A stretch of 64,000 bases of DNA from an uncultured Clostridia bacterium (GCA_934230325.1 CAKQEP010000003.1:62001-126000), one strand, 5' to 3'; numbered from the stretch's first letter, positions 41,882-50,980 are shown. Translations and numbers: made by a program. Notes: generated by a model not told the origin, from the letters alone.

Positions 41882-42995
41882 CAACGACAAAAACTATATT
41901 AACGACAAGGACTATATTATTATAGTTGCGGCGGGCGGCGCGACGAGGTTTGGCAAGGACAAACTGTTTGCGGACTTAAACGGTCGACCGCTTATTTTTA
42001 ATACGGTAAAAACGGCACAAAGCGTTTGCGACAACGTGATTTTGGTAACAAACGCCGACAACCGCCAAAAAATACGCCGACTGTTTGGCGATACGGTGAT
42101 TTACGCCGACGGCGGCGAAACGCGGGCGCAATCGGTATCAAACGGACTTGCTTTACTTCCCGACGACGCTCGACTCGTAGCGATACACGACGGAGCGCGC
42201 CCTTACGCCTCTCCCTCGCTATACAAAAAAACCTTTGAGCAGGCGGCAAAAAAAGGCAGCGCAGTGCCTACCGTTGCGCTTACCGACACGGCTTACTCCG
42301 TGACCGACGAGAACACTGTTCCTCTAAACCGCGACGAGTGCCGTTTGGCGCAGACTCCGCAAGTTTTTGACGCAAAAAAACTCAAAGCCGCTTACGCCGC
42401 AAGCAAAATCGCGACTACCGACGACGGGCAGATATGGCTTTCTTTTTACGGCTCCGTCAACCTTACGGAAGGCGAACGCGGCAACGTAAAAATCACTTAC
42501 CCGTCCGACCTAAAAAAGCAAAAAACGGGCGTGGGATTTGACGTTCACCGCTTGACGGAAGGGAGAAAACTGACGCTTTGCGGCGTACAAGTGCCTTTTG
42601 ACAAAGGACTTGACGGACACAGCGACGCCGACGTCGGAGTTCACGCTTTAATCGACGCCGTACTCTGCGCGACGGGAATGGGCGACATAGGCAAACTTTT
42701 TCCCGATACAGACGACCGTTACAAAGATATCGACAGTTGCGTTTTGCTTAAAACCGTCGTAGAACTTGCAAGGCAAAAAGGATATTCTCTCGTCAACGCG
42801 GGGATAGAAATAGTTGCGCAATCCCCCAAACTATCGCCTTTTGTCGCGCAAATGCGCAAAAAAATCAGCGACGTCACGGGAATACATTACGACGACGTAA
42901 ACGTTGCCGCCACCACGACAGAAAACTTGGGCGTGACGGCAGAAGGCAAGGGCATAGCCGCTTTCGCAACCGTTTTGGTCACAAAAACGGAGTAA
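41874..42995 (+). CDS. ispDF: Bifunctional IspD-IspF enzyme
   Basis: A 373-residue fusion of two MEP-pathway enzymes. The N-terminal part (about 1-212) is IspD, methylerythritol 4-phosphate cytidylyltransferase, with VAAGGATRFGKDK and AIHDGARPY. The C-terminal part (about 218-373) is IspF, methylerythritol cyclodiphosphate synthase, with the metal-binding DVHR and GHSDADVGVHALIDA. The enzymes act on either side of IspE, which is encoded at 14584. The IspD half looks short near the dimerisation arm but keeps the nucleotide-binding motifs. It overlaps rqcP by 8 bases and lacks its own strong ribosome-binding site, so coupling is likely. Confidence 0.93.
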   Translation: MADNDKNYINDKDYIIIVAAGGATRFGKDKLFADLNGRPLIFNTVKTAQSVCDNVILVTNADNRQKIRRLFGDTVIYADGGETRAQSVSNGLALLPDDARLVAIHDGARPYASPSLYKKTFEQAAKKGSAVPTVALTDTAYSVTDENTVPLNRDECRLAQTPQVFDAKKLKAAYAASKIATTDDGQIWLSFYGSVNLTEGERGNVKITYPSDLKKQKTGVGFDVHRLTEGRKLTLCGVQVPFDKGLDGHSDADVGVHALIDAVLCATGMGDIGKLFPDTDDRYKDIDSCVLLKTVVELARQKGYSLVNAGIEIVAQSPKLSPFVAQMRKKISDVTGIHYDDVNVAATTTENLGVTAEGKGIAAFATVLVTKTE

Positions 42996-43065
42996 CGGTA
43001 TACAAAAAAACGGACAAAACGGAGTTTTTCTCCGCAAAAATACATTTTTTAAAGAGGACAAAAAA

Positions 43066-43893
43066 ATGAGTGATTTATTTGGCAATGCGGGACAATACCT
43101 AAAACAATACGGACTTCGTATCGCTTTTGTGGCTTGCGTCATCGTACTCGGTATTCTCCTAACGTGGCTGCTTACGTGGATACTAAAAAAGATATTGCAC
43201 AAAACAAAAATAGACGACGCCGCAATATCCTTTATCACCGCGCTGTTTAAAATAGTTATGGCGATAATCATTACCCTTATTTGTGCGAGCATACTGGACT
43301 TGTCCACTTCTTCGCTTATCGTGAGCCTATCCACCGTCGCGCTGGCTATCGTCGTCGCGCTAAAAGATTCCTTTGCAAACCTTGCAAACGGCGTGATTAT
43401 TATCGGCAACAAACTGTTTAAACGGGGCGACTACGTATCCATAAACGGCATAGAAGGTAAAGTTCAGAGCATAAAACTGCTTACCGTCGAGTTGGTGTCG
43501 TTTGACAATACCAAAATAGTCTTGCCCAACTCCGCCGTATTGACGGGCAACGTTCTCAACTACTCCGCTTACCCTTTGCGCCGCGTTGACGTAAAGTGCA
43601 GAGTGCCTTACGACGCGGATATGGACAAGGTGGAAAAAATTTTGAACTACCTTTGCAGTTCCGAGCCGCTTATTCTCAAATCGATAGAACCGGCAATATT
43701 TATGGACTCTCACGGCGCGGACTCCGCCATCTACATAATAAGAGCGTGGACTAATACGACCGATTACTTTACCGTCAAAAACGCTTTTCCGCGTCGCATC
43801 TACGAGGCTTTTAAAGCCGACGGAATACGAATACCCTACTCTCAAATCGACGTTCATATCAAAAACGACAGCGAGGTGAAAGGCAATGAATAA
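43066..43893 (+). CDS. MscS-family mechanosensitive ion channel
   Basis: A 275-residue small-conductance channel of the MscS type. Three membrane helices lie in the first 110 residues (about 15-42, 55-80, 88-110), the last one pore-lining (STVALAIVVALKDSFANLANGVIII), followed by the cytoplasmic beta domain (about 118-180, with the signature VLPNSAVLTGNVLNYS) and the alpha/beta vestibule. It opens under membrane tension to release solutes. The ribosome-binding site AGAGGAC precedes ATG 43066. It overlaps the next gene by 8 bases, an unusual partner for a channel. Confidence 0.9.
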   Translation: MSDLFGNAGQYLKQYGLRIAFVACVIVLGILLTWLLTWILKKILHKTKIDDAAISFITALFKIVMAIIITLICASILDLSTSSLIVSLSTVALAIVVALKDSFANLANGVIIIGNKLFKRGDYVSINGIEGKVQSIKLLTVELVSFDNTKIVLPNSAVLTGNVLNYSAYPLRRVDVKCRVPYDADMDKVEKILNYLCSSEPLILKSIEPAIFMDSHGADSAIYIIRAWTNTTDYFTVKNAFPRRIYEAFKADGIRIPYSQIDVHIKNDSEVKGNE

Positions 43894-46276
43894 GCGCAAA
43901 AAAAGCACTTTGGTATTAGTTGCCGCTTGTTTTGCTTTCGTGTTGTGCCTTGCGTTTTGCGGCAACGCCGCCCTTGCGGAAACGGACGGAACGTACACTT
44001 TTTCTCAAACCAAAACGGAATACGGCAACACCACGCAATTTTCGCGGCAATACGAGTACGACGAAGCGATGCAAAGAGTTTTGACGATAAAAACGGGGAT
44101 AGCCGTGCCTGACGGAAGATACGCTTACGCCGTCGCGCAAAACAGTCTTCTCACTGCTATTGCGGGCGGAATGGTTGCTTCGGCTTCCTCTTTGACAGAA
44201 CTGCCCAAAACCCTTTCCGTATCCCTCAAGTACGCTGTGGACAACATATCCGTGCGCGATTTGCAAGCGGATTTCGACAGGTCGGAAACGGACGGCACCT
44301 ACAAAACGCGTACTTACGAAGGCAACGAAACCGCCTTTGATTTTAACGAATGGACGACAAACAAACGCGGCATAGAACTCAAAGACATACAAAAAAACTA
44401 CGCCTTGACCGTAACGTTGACGGTAGAAACAACCCTTTACGACGAAAAGGCAAATCAATATTTTTGGTTTACGTACTCCGTACCCGTTTCCTCCGTCACC
44501 CTTGCGCCCGTTGCCGACGGAGAACAAGCCTCTGCGACGGCGGAATTTTATTCCGACAACATAGAAAACCGCTCTTCCTCGCTCAACGTTACTTTTTCGC
44601 TTAATAGCGACGTTTTTGGCGGCGATTACGGGTACGACGCGGAAATTATCGACGGAATGCCTTTTGGCGGCGAATGGTTTTTTGTTTTGAACGAATCCGC
44701 CGAACTCGTTGCCACGCAACCTAATTTGCAAATCGACGAGTTTCCCGCCGAAGAATACTATTTGCGCGGAAAATACGTTTTTAACGATAAGGGCGGCAAC
44801 AGAATAGAATTGTCCACAAACAAAGTTCTCGTCAAAAATCACTCGTTGGAGATAAAGACAAACGGAATTTATACCACAAACGTTCCCGTCGGGGAAGAAG
44901 TGACTTATCAGGTTTTGCTGGATAGGGGCGCGACGGCGGTAGCGGAAGAACGCATACGCTGGATAACGGGCGTTGACAATATGCAGACGGACATTCCGTC
45001 GCAAGAATTTACGGAAACGGAAGAAACGTCGGCAAAGTACACCTTTGACCAAGTAGGAGTTAAGCGCGTGAGAATAGTTTACGAAGCGCGACTTAACGCA
45101 TACCAAACCGTGCGAATCTTTAAAGACATCTTAATAAACGTCAGCGAAAATCCGACGCGTATCGCTCCCGTGTACACGATAACTTTCAATTATCCCAAAG
45201 ACGGCGTGTTGCTCGTCGGCGGCAAAGAAGTCGTTGTCACCGCGACGATAAACCAAGTTTTTGGCGACGAAAAATTCGTTTGTTTCTTTGACGTTTTTGG
45301 CGGAACGGCAAACATAACGGAGCAAACCGACAAAAGCGTTTCCCTTTTGCCCGTTGCGGAAGGTAAAGCGACGATACTGTGCAAGTTTGTCAGCGCGACG
45401 GCGGGTACTTTTGCCGAGAGTCTCGTATTAAACGTGATACAAAGCACCGAAAAAAATACTTCCTTTGTCGCAAACGAATTTAACAAAACGGGCAGCGACG
45501 CGGCGGTCAAACTGTCGATAGGCGGGTACACCGAGTTTTTAAACTATACGCCGACGTGGACGGCAAAACTCGAGGAACACGACGACTATACCGTGCCGAT
45601 AAAAACCCTTTCCGACGGCTCGTTTACGTTGCTTTCCGCAAAAAAAGGACACTACAAGATAAACGTTGCCGAAGAATTTGTCAAAGCAAACGAGTTGCGA
45701 CTCAAAGTTTCCGACGTGGACTTTGCGGAATTGGTAAAAACTCTTTTGCCCGTCTTTGCGGCGATAATGACGGCGGGAATCGTAGTCGCGATTTTAGTAA
45801 AACGCACGATTTCCATCAAACGTACCGTCAAAAACGGTCTGATTGCGTTGGAAGAAAAAATGAGCAAACTTGCCCTTTCCTCCTCTCTCACGACCAAAAA
45901 ATTTGCAAAAGAACTGCGCCACGCCGATTTGAGCGTGCGGTATTGCCTTGCGATTGCGGAAGAAGTCGATAGCCAAAGTTTGGGACAACACCGCATTTTG
46001 TGCGAAACGCTGGCAACGGCTACAAAGATAATTTCCGCAAGTTTAAAAAACGTCAAAAAACTCGATTCTGCCCAAATGACGCGGATAGCCGACACTTTGA
46101 GCGTCAAATATATCCAACCCGCAATTCAGTTGAGCATAGAAATGGAAGAGTCTTTGGCAAAGTTTAACGGTCAAAAGACTGCCGACGCCGTTGTGCGCGA
46201 TCCCGACGCAAAACAGCCGCGCAAACCGACCGAAAACGAGATTCTCAACGAGTATTGCGGCATAGACAAAAAGTAA
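43886..46276 (+). CDS. Large membrane-anchored extracellular protein with Ig-like domains
   Basis: A 796-residue protein of no recognised family. A signal peptide (about 1-31, ending NAALA) is followed by about 590 residues of beta-rich sequence that looks like several Ig/PKD-like modules (e.g. VPVGEEVTYQVLLDRG, GVLLVGGKEVVVTATINQVFG). One membrane helix lies at about 620-638 (LLPVFAAIMTAGIVVAILV). The inner part (about 639-796) is helical and charged and has possible coiled-coil character. Start ATG 43886 with GAGGTGAAA lies inside the mscS end, so the two products are co-translated. A role in envelope stress sensing with the channel is only an inference. Confidence 0.75.
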   Translation: MNKRKKSTLVLVAACFAFVLCLAFCGNAALAETDGTYTFSQTKTEYGNTTQFSRQYEYDEAMQRVLTIKTGIAVPDGRYAYAVAQNSLLTAIAGGMVASASSLTELPKTLSVSLKYAVDNISVRDLQADFDRSETDGTYKTRTYEGNETAFDFNEWTTNKRGIELKDIQKNYALTVTLTVETTLYDEKANQYFWFTYSVPVSSVTLAPVADGEQASATAEFYSDNIENRSSSLNVTFSLNSDVFGGDYGYDAEIIDGMPFGGEWFFVLNESAELVATQPNLQIDEFPAEEYYLRGKYVFNDKGGNRIELSTNKVLVKNHSLEIKTNGIYTTNVPVGEEVTYQVLLDRGATAVAEERIRWITGVDNMQTDIPSQEFTETEETSAKYTFDQVGVKRVRIVYEARLNAYQTVRIFKDILINVSENPTRIAPVYTITFNYPKDGVLLVGGKEVVVTATINQVFGDEKFVCFFDVFGGTANITEQTDKSVSLLPVAEGKATILCKFVSATAGTFAESLVLNVIQSTEKNTSFVANEFNKTGSDAAVKLSIGGYTEFLNYTPTWTAKLEEHDDYTVPIKTLSDGSFTLLSAKKGHYKINVAEEFVKANELRLKVSDVDFAELVKTLLPVFAAIMTAGIVVAILVKRTISIKRTVKNGLIALEEKMSKLALSSSLTTKKFAKELRHADLSVRYCLAIAEEVDSQSLGQHRILCETLATATKIISASLKNVKKLDSAQMTRIADTLSVKYIQPAIQLSIEMEESLAKFNGQKTADAVVRDPDAKQPRKPTENEILNEYCGIDKK

Positions 46277-46347
46277 TATCCGTAGACGCTCGTTTTGACC
46301 GTTTGTACGCGATTTTTGCTTACGTAATAGCGTTTTTAAGACGACAA

Positions 46348-46374
46348 AAGCCTTACCCAAAACGGGCAAGGCTT
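46348..46374 (+). terminator. Terminator between the MscS operon and recR
   Basis: A stem aagccttaccc / gggcaaggctt with one mismatch and a 5-base loop, followed by gtttttt on the plus strand, 71 bases after the stop. It separates the two converging units. Confidence 0.75.
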
Positions 46375-46416
46375 GTTTTTTGTTGAATTGTTTTGTTTTT
46401 TATTTTTGTTGATTTT

Positions 46417-47007
46417 TTAAATTTCTCTGCGGTTTTCCAACGCGCGAGTCAACGTCGCTTGGTCGGTGTACTCCAACTCGCTGCCCGCCGATACGCCTTG
46501 CGCAAGACGAGTGACTTTGACTCCCAACGGCTTGATAAGACGTGCGATATACATAGCCGTAGCCTCCCCTTCTACCGTCGGGTTTGTAGCGATAATCACT
46601 TCTTTTACCTTGCCGTCAATGCGACCGAGCAGTTGCTTTATCCGCAAATCTTCCGGTCCGATATTTTCCATCGGGTTTAATACGCCGCCCAAAACGTGGT
46701 ATACGCCCTTGTACTCGTTGATTTTTTCCATCGCTACGACGTCGCGAGCGTCGCGAACCACGCAAATTACGCTTGCGTCGCGCTGCCTGCAAATCTTGCA
46801 CGGGTCGCTGTCGGTAAAATTGCCGCAAATACTGCAAAAATGCACCGATTTTTTTGTGTCCACAAGCGTGCGAGCAAATTCGTTGACTTGCTCGTCGGAC
46901 ATTTCCAACACTTTATACGCGTACCGTTGCGCCGTTTTTTGCCCGACGCTCGGCAACTTGCTGAATTGATTGACCAACCTTGCGATAGGGTCGATAAACT
47001 CTTTCAA
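46417..47007 (-). CDS. recR: Recombination protein RecR
   Basis: DNA repair mediator that acts with RecO/RecF on single-stranded gaps, 196 residues. The helix-hairpin-helix (SKLPSVGQKTAQRYA), the C4 zinc finger (CSICGNFTDSDPCKIC, about 57-72) and the TOPRIM core (VCVVRDARDVVAMEK) are in order. The start is TTG at 47007, immediately after the TAA of ybaB, with GGGAGG about 10 bases upstream; no ATG fits. It is in one unit with ybaB, the common order with dnaX one step upstream. Confidence 0.95.
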   Translation of the reverse strand: MKEFIDPIARLVNQFSKLPSVGQKTAQRYAYKVLEMSDEQVNEFARTLVDTKKSVHFCSICGNFTDSDPCKICRQRDASVICVVRDARDVVAMEKINEYKGVYHVLGGVLNPMENIGPEDLRIKQLLGRIDGKVKEVIIATNPTVEGEATAMYIARLIKPLGVKVTRLAQGVSAGSELEYTDQATLTRALENRREI

Positions 47008-47337
47008 TTACATCAATCCTCCCAACGCTTCAAAAGGCCCCATTTTTTCGCTGTATTCCTCGTCTGCCTGCGCATAAGCGTCGTTTATCGCCGCAACTAT
47101 GAGGTCCTCCAACATCTCCACGTCGTCGGGATCTACGCATTTTGGGTCTATGGTGACGGAAGAAATTATTTTTTTGCCGTTGCACACTACCTTGACCATA
47201 TCGCCGCCCGCAGAACCTTCCAACTCCATCTCTTCAAGTTCTTCCTGCGCTTCCTTGAGTTTTTGTTGCATTTGTTGCGCCTGACGCATCATTTGTTGCA
47301 TACTTGCGCCGCCAAAACCGCCTTTAAAACCTGCCAT
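47008..47337 (-). CDS. YbaB/EbfC nucleoid-associated protein
   Basis: A 109-residue DNA-binding protein of the YbaB/EbfC family. The N-terminal helix is rich in Gln and Met (MQQMMRQAQQMQQKLKEAQ), followed by the beta part (EGSAGGDMVKVVCNGKKIISSVTIDP) and the C-terminal helix. Typical location between dnaX and recR. Its role is probably nucleoid organisation or regulation. ATG 47337 with AAAGGAGA upstream and its own promoter at 47362-47389. Confidence 0.93.
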   Translation of the reverse strand: MAGFKGGFGGASMQQMMRQAQQMQQKLKEAQEELEEMELEGSAGGDMVKVVCNGKKIISSVTIDPKCVDPDDVEMLEDLIVAAINDAYAQADEEYSEKMGPFEALGGLM

Positions 47338-47361
47338 AAATATATCTCCTTTTGGATTAAA

Positions 47362-47389
47362 ATTGTAAACTCGTAATAAATTATTGCAA
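47362..47389 (-). promoter_or_regulatory. Promoter of ybaB-recR
   Basis: On the minus strand, TTGCAA (47389-47384), a 16-base spacer and TACAAT (47367-47362) lie 24 bases before ybaB. It would make ybaB-recR independent of dnaX. Confidence 0.6.
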
Positions 47390-47475
47390 ACCGCGCCTTT
47401 TTATCGTCGGTTTATTTATCGTTTTTTTAGTTGCTTTTTGTTGTTTTTTGTTGTTTTTTGTTTAAAAAGCCGCCT

Positions 47476-49056
47476 TTACGACTCTGTCAACTCTTTTCCG
47501 TCCACTTTGACGGGAGCGTTGCCAGCAAGAACTTTTACCTGCCGCAACGTTTCTTCCCACGTATCTTTCTGCTCGAATTTTTTAAAAGTTATATCAAAAT
47601 CGCCAAACTTTTTTACGCAATCTTGCAGTATCGCTACGTAATCCGACTTTGACAAGACCGCCATTGCGCTGTCGCTGACGCAAAGAACAAGCGTTTTTTC
47701 GTTTTCTATCCACACGTCCTCAACCTTTTGGCAAAGCGTAAGCAATATATTCTCTTTGCGCTCTCTCAAAACCGCAATAACCTTTCCCCAAAGCGACGAC
47801 GCAGTGCGATAGTTTTTTACCACGCTTTTTTGCGGCTCTGCGGGCGTTTCTTCGTTTTTTGCCGACGGTTGCCGTTGCGTCGTCGAAGAAATCGCAACGC
47901 TTCCCGCCAAAATCTGCTCCAACTTTTTTTCCAGCCGAGTCACGCGCATATCGAGTCCCTCTGCGTCTACTTCTCCCGTGCTTAAACAAACGGAAAGGGC
48001 AAGCGACTCAAACAACAATCTCGGGTTTAACGCAGTCCTTAACGCGGCGTCGTTTTGCGTAAAAATCTTTAACCCGTACAAGAGTTTTTTGCTGTTTGTT
48101 TTTGCCGCAATACGCTCCAACCGCTCAAAATTTTCCTTAGGCAGACACAACACGGCGTTGGCGTCGGGAACTGTTTTGACCACAAGCATATTACGCATTA
48201 TCGCCGCTATATCTCTCGCCAACACGCTCACGCTTTTGCCTTGACCGAGCAATTGATTTGTAGCGACGAGAACGCTTGCGCCGTCGCCGTCTATTATACT
48301 TTCCGCAATTCCGACGGCGGTATCTGCGTCCGCCGCTCCCAAAAGACTCGTGACGTCCTCGTACTTCAACACGCCGCCTTGTTTAAATCCGACGCATCTG
48401 TCGGCAATGGACAGCGTATCTCTCACGCTGCCTTCGCCTGCGGCGCAAATTGCCGTTATTGCGTCGTCGGTGGCTTGCTGACCTATCTGCTTAAACACAA
48501 ACTTTAAGTGCGCGACAAGGTCGTTTAAACCCACGAGTTTAAAATCGAACCGCTGACAACGGCTCAAAATCGTCTGCGGAATTTTTTGCGGTTCTGTCGT
48601 GCAAAGCACAAATATGACGTGCGCGGGAGGTTCTTCCAGCGTTTTTAAAAAGGCGTTGAACGCGCCCGCGCTCAACATATGAACTTCGTCTATTATATAA
48701 ACTTTGTATTTGCCGTTTATCGGCGTAAAACTTACTTTTTCCTTAATGTCGCGGATATAATCCACGCCGTTGTTGCTTGCGGCGTCCAACTCGACAATAT
48801 CCACGTTGTTTGCGACGGAACAGTTGCGGCACTCCAAACAAGGGTTTCCGTCGGTAGTTTGCGTACAGTTTACCGCCTTTGCAAAGACCTTTGCGGCGGA
48901 AGTTTTGCCTGTTCCGCGAGTGCCGCAAAAAAGGTAAGCATGCCCCAACCCGCCGTTTTTAATCTGATTTTTTAACGTGGCGGTGATGTGTTGCTGACCG
49001 ATAATCTCGTCAAAAGTTTTTGGTCTAAATTGTCTGTACAACGCCAAATGGCTCAT
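47476..49056 (-). CDS. dnaX: DNA polymerase III subunits gamma/tau
   Basis: Clamp-loader ATPase, 526 residues. The AAA+ core has Walker A GTRGTGKTS (about 45-53), a zinc-binding Cys set (CTQTTDGNPCLECRNC), Walker B IIDEVHM and the SRC motif in ILSRCQRFDF, followed by domain III and a C-terminal tau-like region after about 370. The start is ATG 49056 with AAAGGAGG; the longer frame to 49389 runs through sigH and is rejected. No SRP RNA is seen beside it. The gene follows sigH by 11 bases. Confidence 0.95.
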   Translation of the reverse strand: MSHLALYRQFRPKTFDEIIGQQHITATLKNQIKNGGLGHAYLFCGTRGTGKTSAAKVFAKAVNCTQTTDGNPCLECRNCSVANNVDIVELDAASNNGVDYIRDIKEKVSFTPINGKYKVYIIDEVHMLSAGAFNAFLKTLEEPPAHVIFVLCTTEPQKIPQTILSRCQRFDFKLVGLNDLVAHLKFVFKQIGQQATDDAITAICAAGEGSVRDTLSIADRCVGFKQGGVLKYEDVTSLLGAADADTAVGIAESIIDGDGASVLVATNQLLGQGKSVSVLARDIAAIMRNMLVVKTVPDANAVLCLPKENFERLERIAAKTNSKKLLYGLKIFTQNDAALRTALNPRLLFESLALSVCLSTGEVDAEGLDMRVTRLEKKLEQILAGSVAISSTTQRQPSAKNEETPAEPQKSVVKNYRTASSLWGKVIAVLRERKENILLTLCQKVEDVWIENEKTLVLCVSDSAMAVLSKSDYVAILQDCVKKFGDFDITFKKFEQKDTWEETLRQVKVLAGNAPVKVDGKELTES

Positions 49057-49067
49057 TTTGTCCTCCT

Positions 49068-49616
49068 TTATACCAGTTTTTTGCGTACTCTTTGCAACGC
49101 TCCGTCTACCGACTTGACGCTTTTGTTGAGTTGCGCGGCAATTTCTTCGTAGGAAAACCCGTTGATAAACAATTTTGCCACCGATTTCTCCAACGGGGAC
49201 AATTTGTCGGATATTTTTTTGTCGAGAATCTCTTGACTTTCCCGCGCAATCGCGCTTTCTAACGGATCGGAAGATGTAAGCGACGCGTTTTTTAAAACTT
49301 CGTCGTCTAAAGGAACGTAAAACTGCAACGATTTGTTTTTGTCGTTGCCGTACCGCTTTACCGCCGTCAAAACCTGACGCAAAATGCAAGTGTGCGCAAA
49401 AGTGCGAAAAGAAGTTTTTTGCGCGTCAAAATCACGCACGGCTTTAAACAAACCGTACATACCCTCCTGCAACAAGTCCTCCCTGTCGCCGCCGACCAAA
49501 AAGTATCTGTTTGCAATACCGCGCACAACGTTTTTGTACTGCAACAAAACCTTTTCCATCGCGTCGTCGTCGCCGGACTGCGCCTTTAAAACCAGCACGT
49601 CTTTTTGCTCCGTCAT
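49068..49616 (-). CDS. sigH: RNA polymerase sigma factor SigH (Spo0H)
   Basis: Sigma-70 family protein, 182 residues, shorter than the B. subtilis SigH of about 218. Region 2 reads DLLQEGMYGLFKAVRDFD, region 2.4 SFRTFAHTCILRQVLTAVKRYG, and region 4.2 FSYEEIAAQLNKSVKSVDGALQRVRKKL, all close to the Spo0H group. The order mrnC-rlmB-sigH is the classical Spo0H neighbourhood, which supports the assignment over a generic sigma factor. It drives early sporulation and transition-phase genes. ATG 49616 with AAAGGAAC. Confidence 0.88.
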   Translation of the reverse strand: MTEQKDVLVLKAQSGDDDAMEKVLLQYKNVVRGIANRYFLVGGDREDLLQEGMYGLFKAVRDFDAQKTSFRTFAHTCILRQVLTAVKRYGNDKNKSLQFYVPLDDEVLKNASLTSSDPLESAIARESQEILDKKISDKLSPLEKSVAKLFINGFSYEEIAAQLNKSVKSVDGALQRVRKKLV

Positions 49617-49685
49617 TTTGTTCCTTTCAAGATTTTTTAAAGGTGGGTTTTGCTTTGTGTTTTTGTGTTTTTTGCCTTGTCAACT

Positions 49686-50405
49686 TTATTTTTTGCCCGC
49701 TCTTTGTCGCAAAATCTCGTATACGGTCACGCCGCACGCAACCGAAGCGTTTAAACTGTTGACTTTTCCGAGTGTGGGCAACGCCACGACGCCGTCGCAT
49801 CTTTCCTTTACCAAACGCCCGACGCCTTTGCCTTCGCCGCCTACTACCAAGCACACGCGACCGCGCAAATCTGTGGCGTAAATATCCGCGCCGTCCATAT
49901 CTGCGGCGTACACCCAAAGCCCCGCTTTTTTAAGGTCGTCGATAGTATTTGCGAGATTTGTCACGCGCGCCACTTTGACATAATTGCTTGCGCCCGCGCT
50001 TGTTTTTACGACGGTTTCGTTGACGCCCACCGCCCTGTTTTTGGGAATAATCACGCCGTGAACTCCCGCGCACTCGCACACGCGCAAAATACTGCCGAGA
50101 TTGTGCGGGTCTTCTACCCCGTCAAGCATAACGATAAACTCGTCCTCGCCCCGTTCCTTTGCGACGGCAAGAATATCTTCCACTTCGCTGTACTCAAACG
50201 ACGTGACCTTTGCAATAAACCCTTGATGCTTTTTTGTCACGCTGATTTTGTCAAGAACGTTGCGCTCCACAAACTGAACTTTTATCCCGTTTTGACGAGC
50301 CAACGCAACGATTGAATGATTTGTGCCTTTTTCTACAAGCAAACTTTCTATCGTCGCACCTGATTTTATCGCTTCCGAAACGGCGTTTCTGCCTTCTATG
50401 TTCAT
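49686..50405 (-). CDS. rlmB: 23S rRNA 2'-O-ribose methyltransferase RlmB
   Basis: SpoU-family methyltransferase that modifies a conserved guanosine of the 23S rRNA peptidyl-transferase region. The 239-residue protein has an N-terminal L30e-like substrate domain (1-75) and a knotted SAM-binding domain with motifs NLGSILRVCECAGV, VVGGEGKGVGRLV and LNASVACGVTVYEILRQR. Gene order mrnC-rlmB-sigH is the Firmicute standard. It overlaps mrnC by 4 bases. The NYN-nuclease gene (yacP) usually between rlmB and sigH is missing. Confidence 0.93.
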   Translation of the reverse strand: MNIEGRNAVSEAIKSGATIESLLVEKGTNHSIVALARQNGIKVQFVERNVLDKISVTKKHQGFIAKVTSFEYSEVEDILAVAKERGEDEFIVMLDGVEDPHNLGSILRVCECAGVHGVIIPKNRAVGVNETVVKTSAGASNYVKVARVTNLANTIDDLKKAGLWVYAADMDGADIYATDLRGRVCLVVGGEGKGVGRLVKERCDGVVALPTLGKVNSLNASVACGVTVYEILRQRAGKK

Positions 50406-50797
50406 ATATTTTCTCCTGCTTCTATTATCTCCGCCAACCTGTCTTCCTGCCCCGTGAGATACAAGTACCCCAAAACCGCCTCAAACCCGCTGGCTTTTTT
50501 GTAATCACCGAGTTGCGCGTTTTTTGCCGCGCTGTGAGTGTGCGCGTTGCGTGCGCGCTTAAAAATATCCGATTCGTCTTCTGTCAAAAAAGGCAAAATG
50601 CTGTCCGCAACTCTGCTTTGATGCGTTGCGCATACGCTCTTGGACGCGATTTTGTGCAGTTCCCCCGCCTTTGCATCGCTACCCAAAACAAGTTTTTGCC
50701 TGACAAAAAGAGTATGCACGGCGTCACCCACAAACGCCAGAACTATAGGATTAAGTTGTTTTGCGTCCTTATCGGACAAAACGGCAACATTTTTCAC
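50402..50797 (-). CDS. mrnC: Mini-ribonuclease III
   Basis: RNase III domain protein without RNA-binding domain, which matures 23S rRNA ends in Bacillus; 131 residues. Key stretches are LNPIVLAFVGDAVHTLFVRQ (catalytic Asp in GDAV) and FKRARNAHTHSAAKNA, with GFEAVLGYLYLTG near the end. The start is GTG at 50797 with no ribosome-binding site. A promoter just upstream puts the transcription start at that GTG, suggesting a leaderless mRNA. It is the first gene of mrnC-rlmB(-sigH-dnaX). Confidence 0.92.
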   Translation of the reverse strand: MKNVAVLSDKDAKQLNPIVLAFVGDAVHTLFVRQKLVLGSDAKAGELHKIASKSVCATHQSRVADSILPFLTEDESDIFKRARNAHTHSAAKNAQLGDYKKASGFEAVLGYLYLTGQEDRLAEIIEAGENI

Positions 50798-50803
50798 GTT
50801 AAC

Positions 50804-50832
50804 AGTTTAACACAAAAATCAAAATCAATCAA
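50804..50832 (-). promoter_or_regulatory. Promoter of mrnC
   Basis: On the minus strand, TTGATT (50832-50827), a 17-base spacer and TAAACT (50809-50804) end six bases before the mrnC start codon. Confidence 0.5.
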
Positions 50833-50950
50833 CGATTTGCAAACAAAACGGCGCGACACTTTTTAAAATAAAACCAAAACGGCAAAAGATTGCGTTGCGA
50901 GAGCGCTTCGGATTTCTGCACGGCGCTTTAATTGTCACCAAAAGGAAAAA

Positions 50951-50980
50951 GTTTACCCCGCAGATTACTGCGGGGTAAAC
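50951..50980 (-). terminator. Terminator of the giant LRR gene
   Basis: A 13-base perfect stem (gtttaccccgcag and its complement) with a 4-base loop, followed on the minus strand by TTTTT, about 45 bases after the stop codon. Confidence 0.85.

Noticed and set aside
43916..45106. 396-codon minus-strand frame opposite the Ig-like gene
   Set aside because: Its composition is that of a reverse-frame shadow; the plus-strand gene has a signal peptide, membrane helix and coupling to mscS.
49057..49389. Extended N-terminus of DnaX
   Set aside because: The extension runs antisense-like through sigH in another frame; the family start and a strong ribosome-binding site are at 49056.
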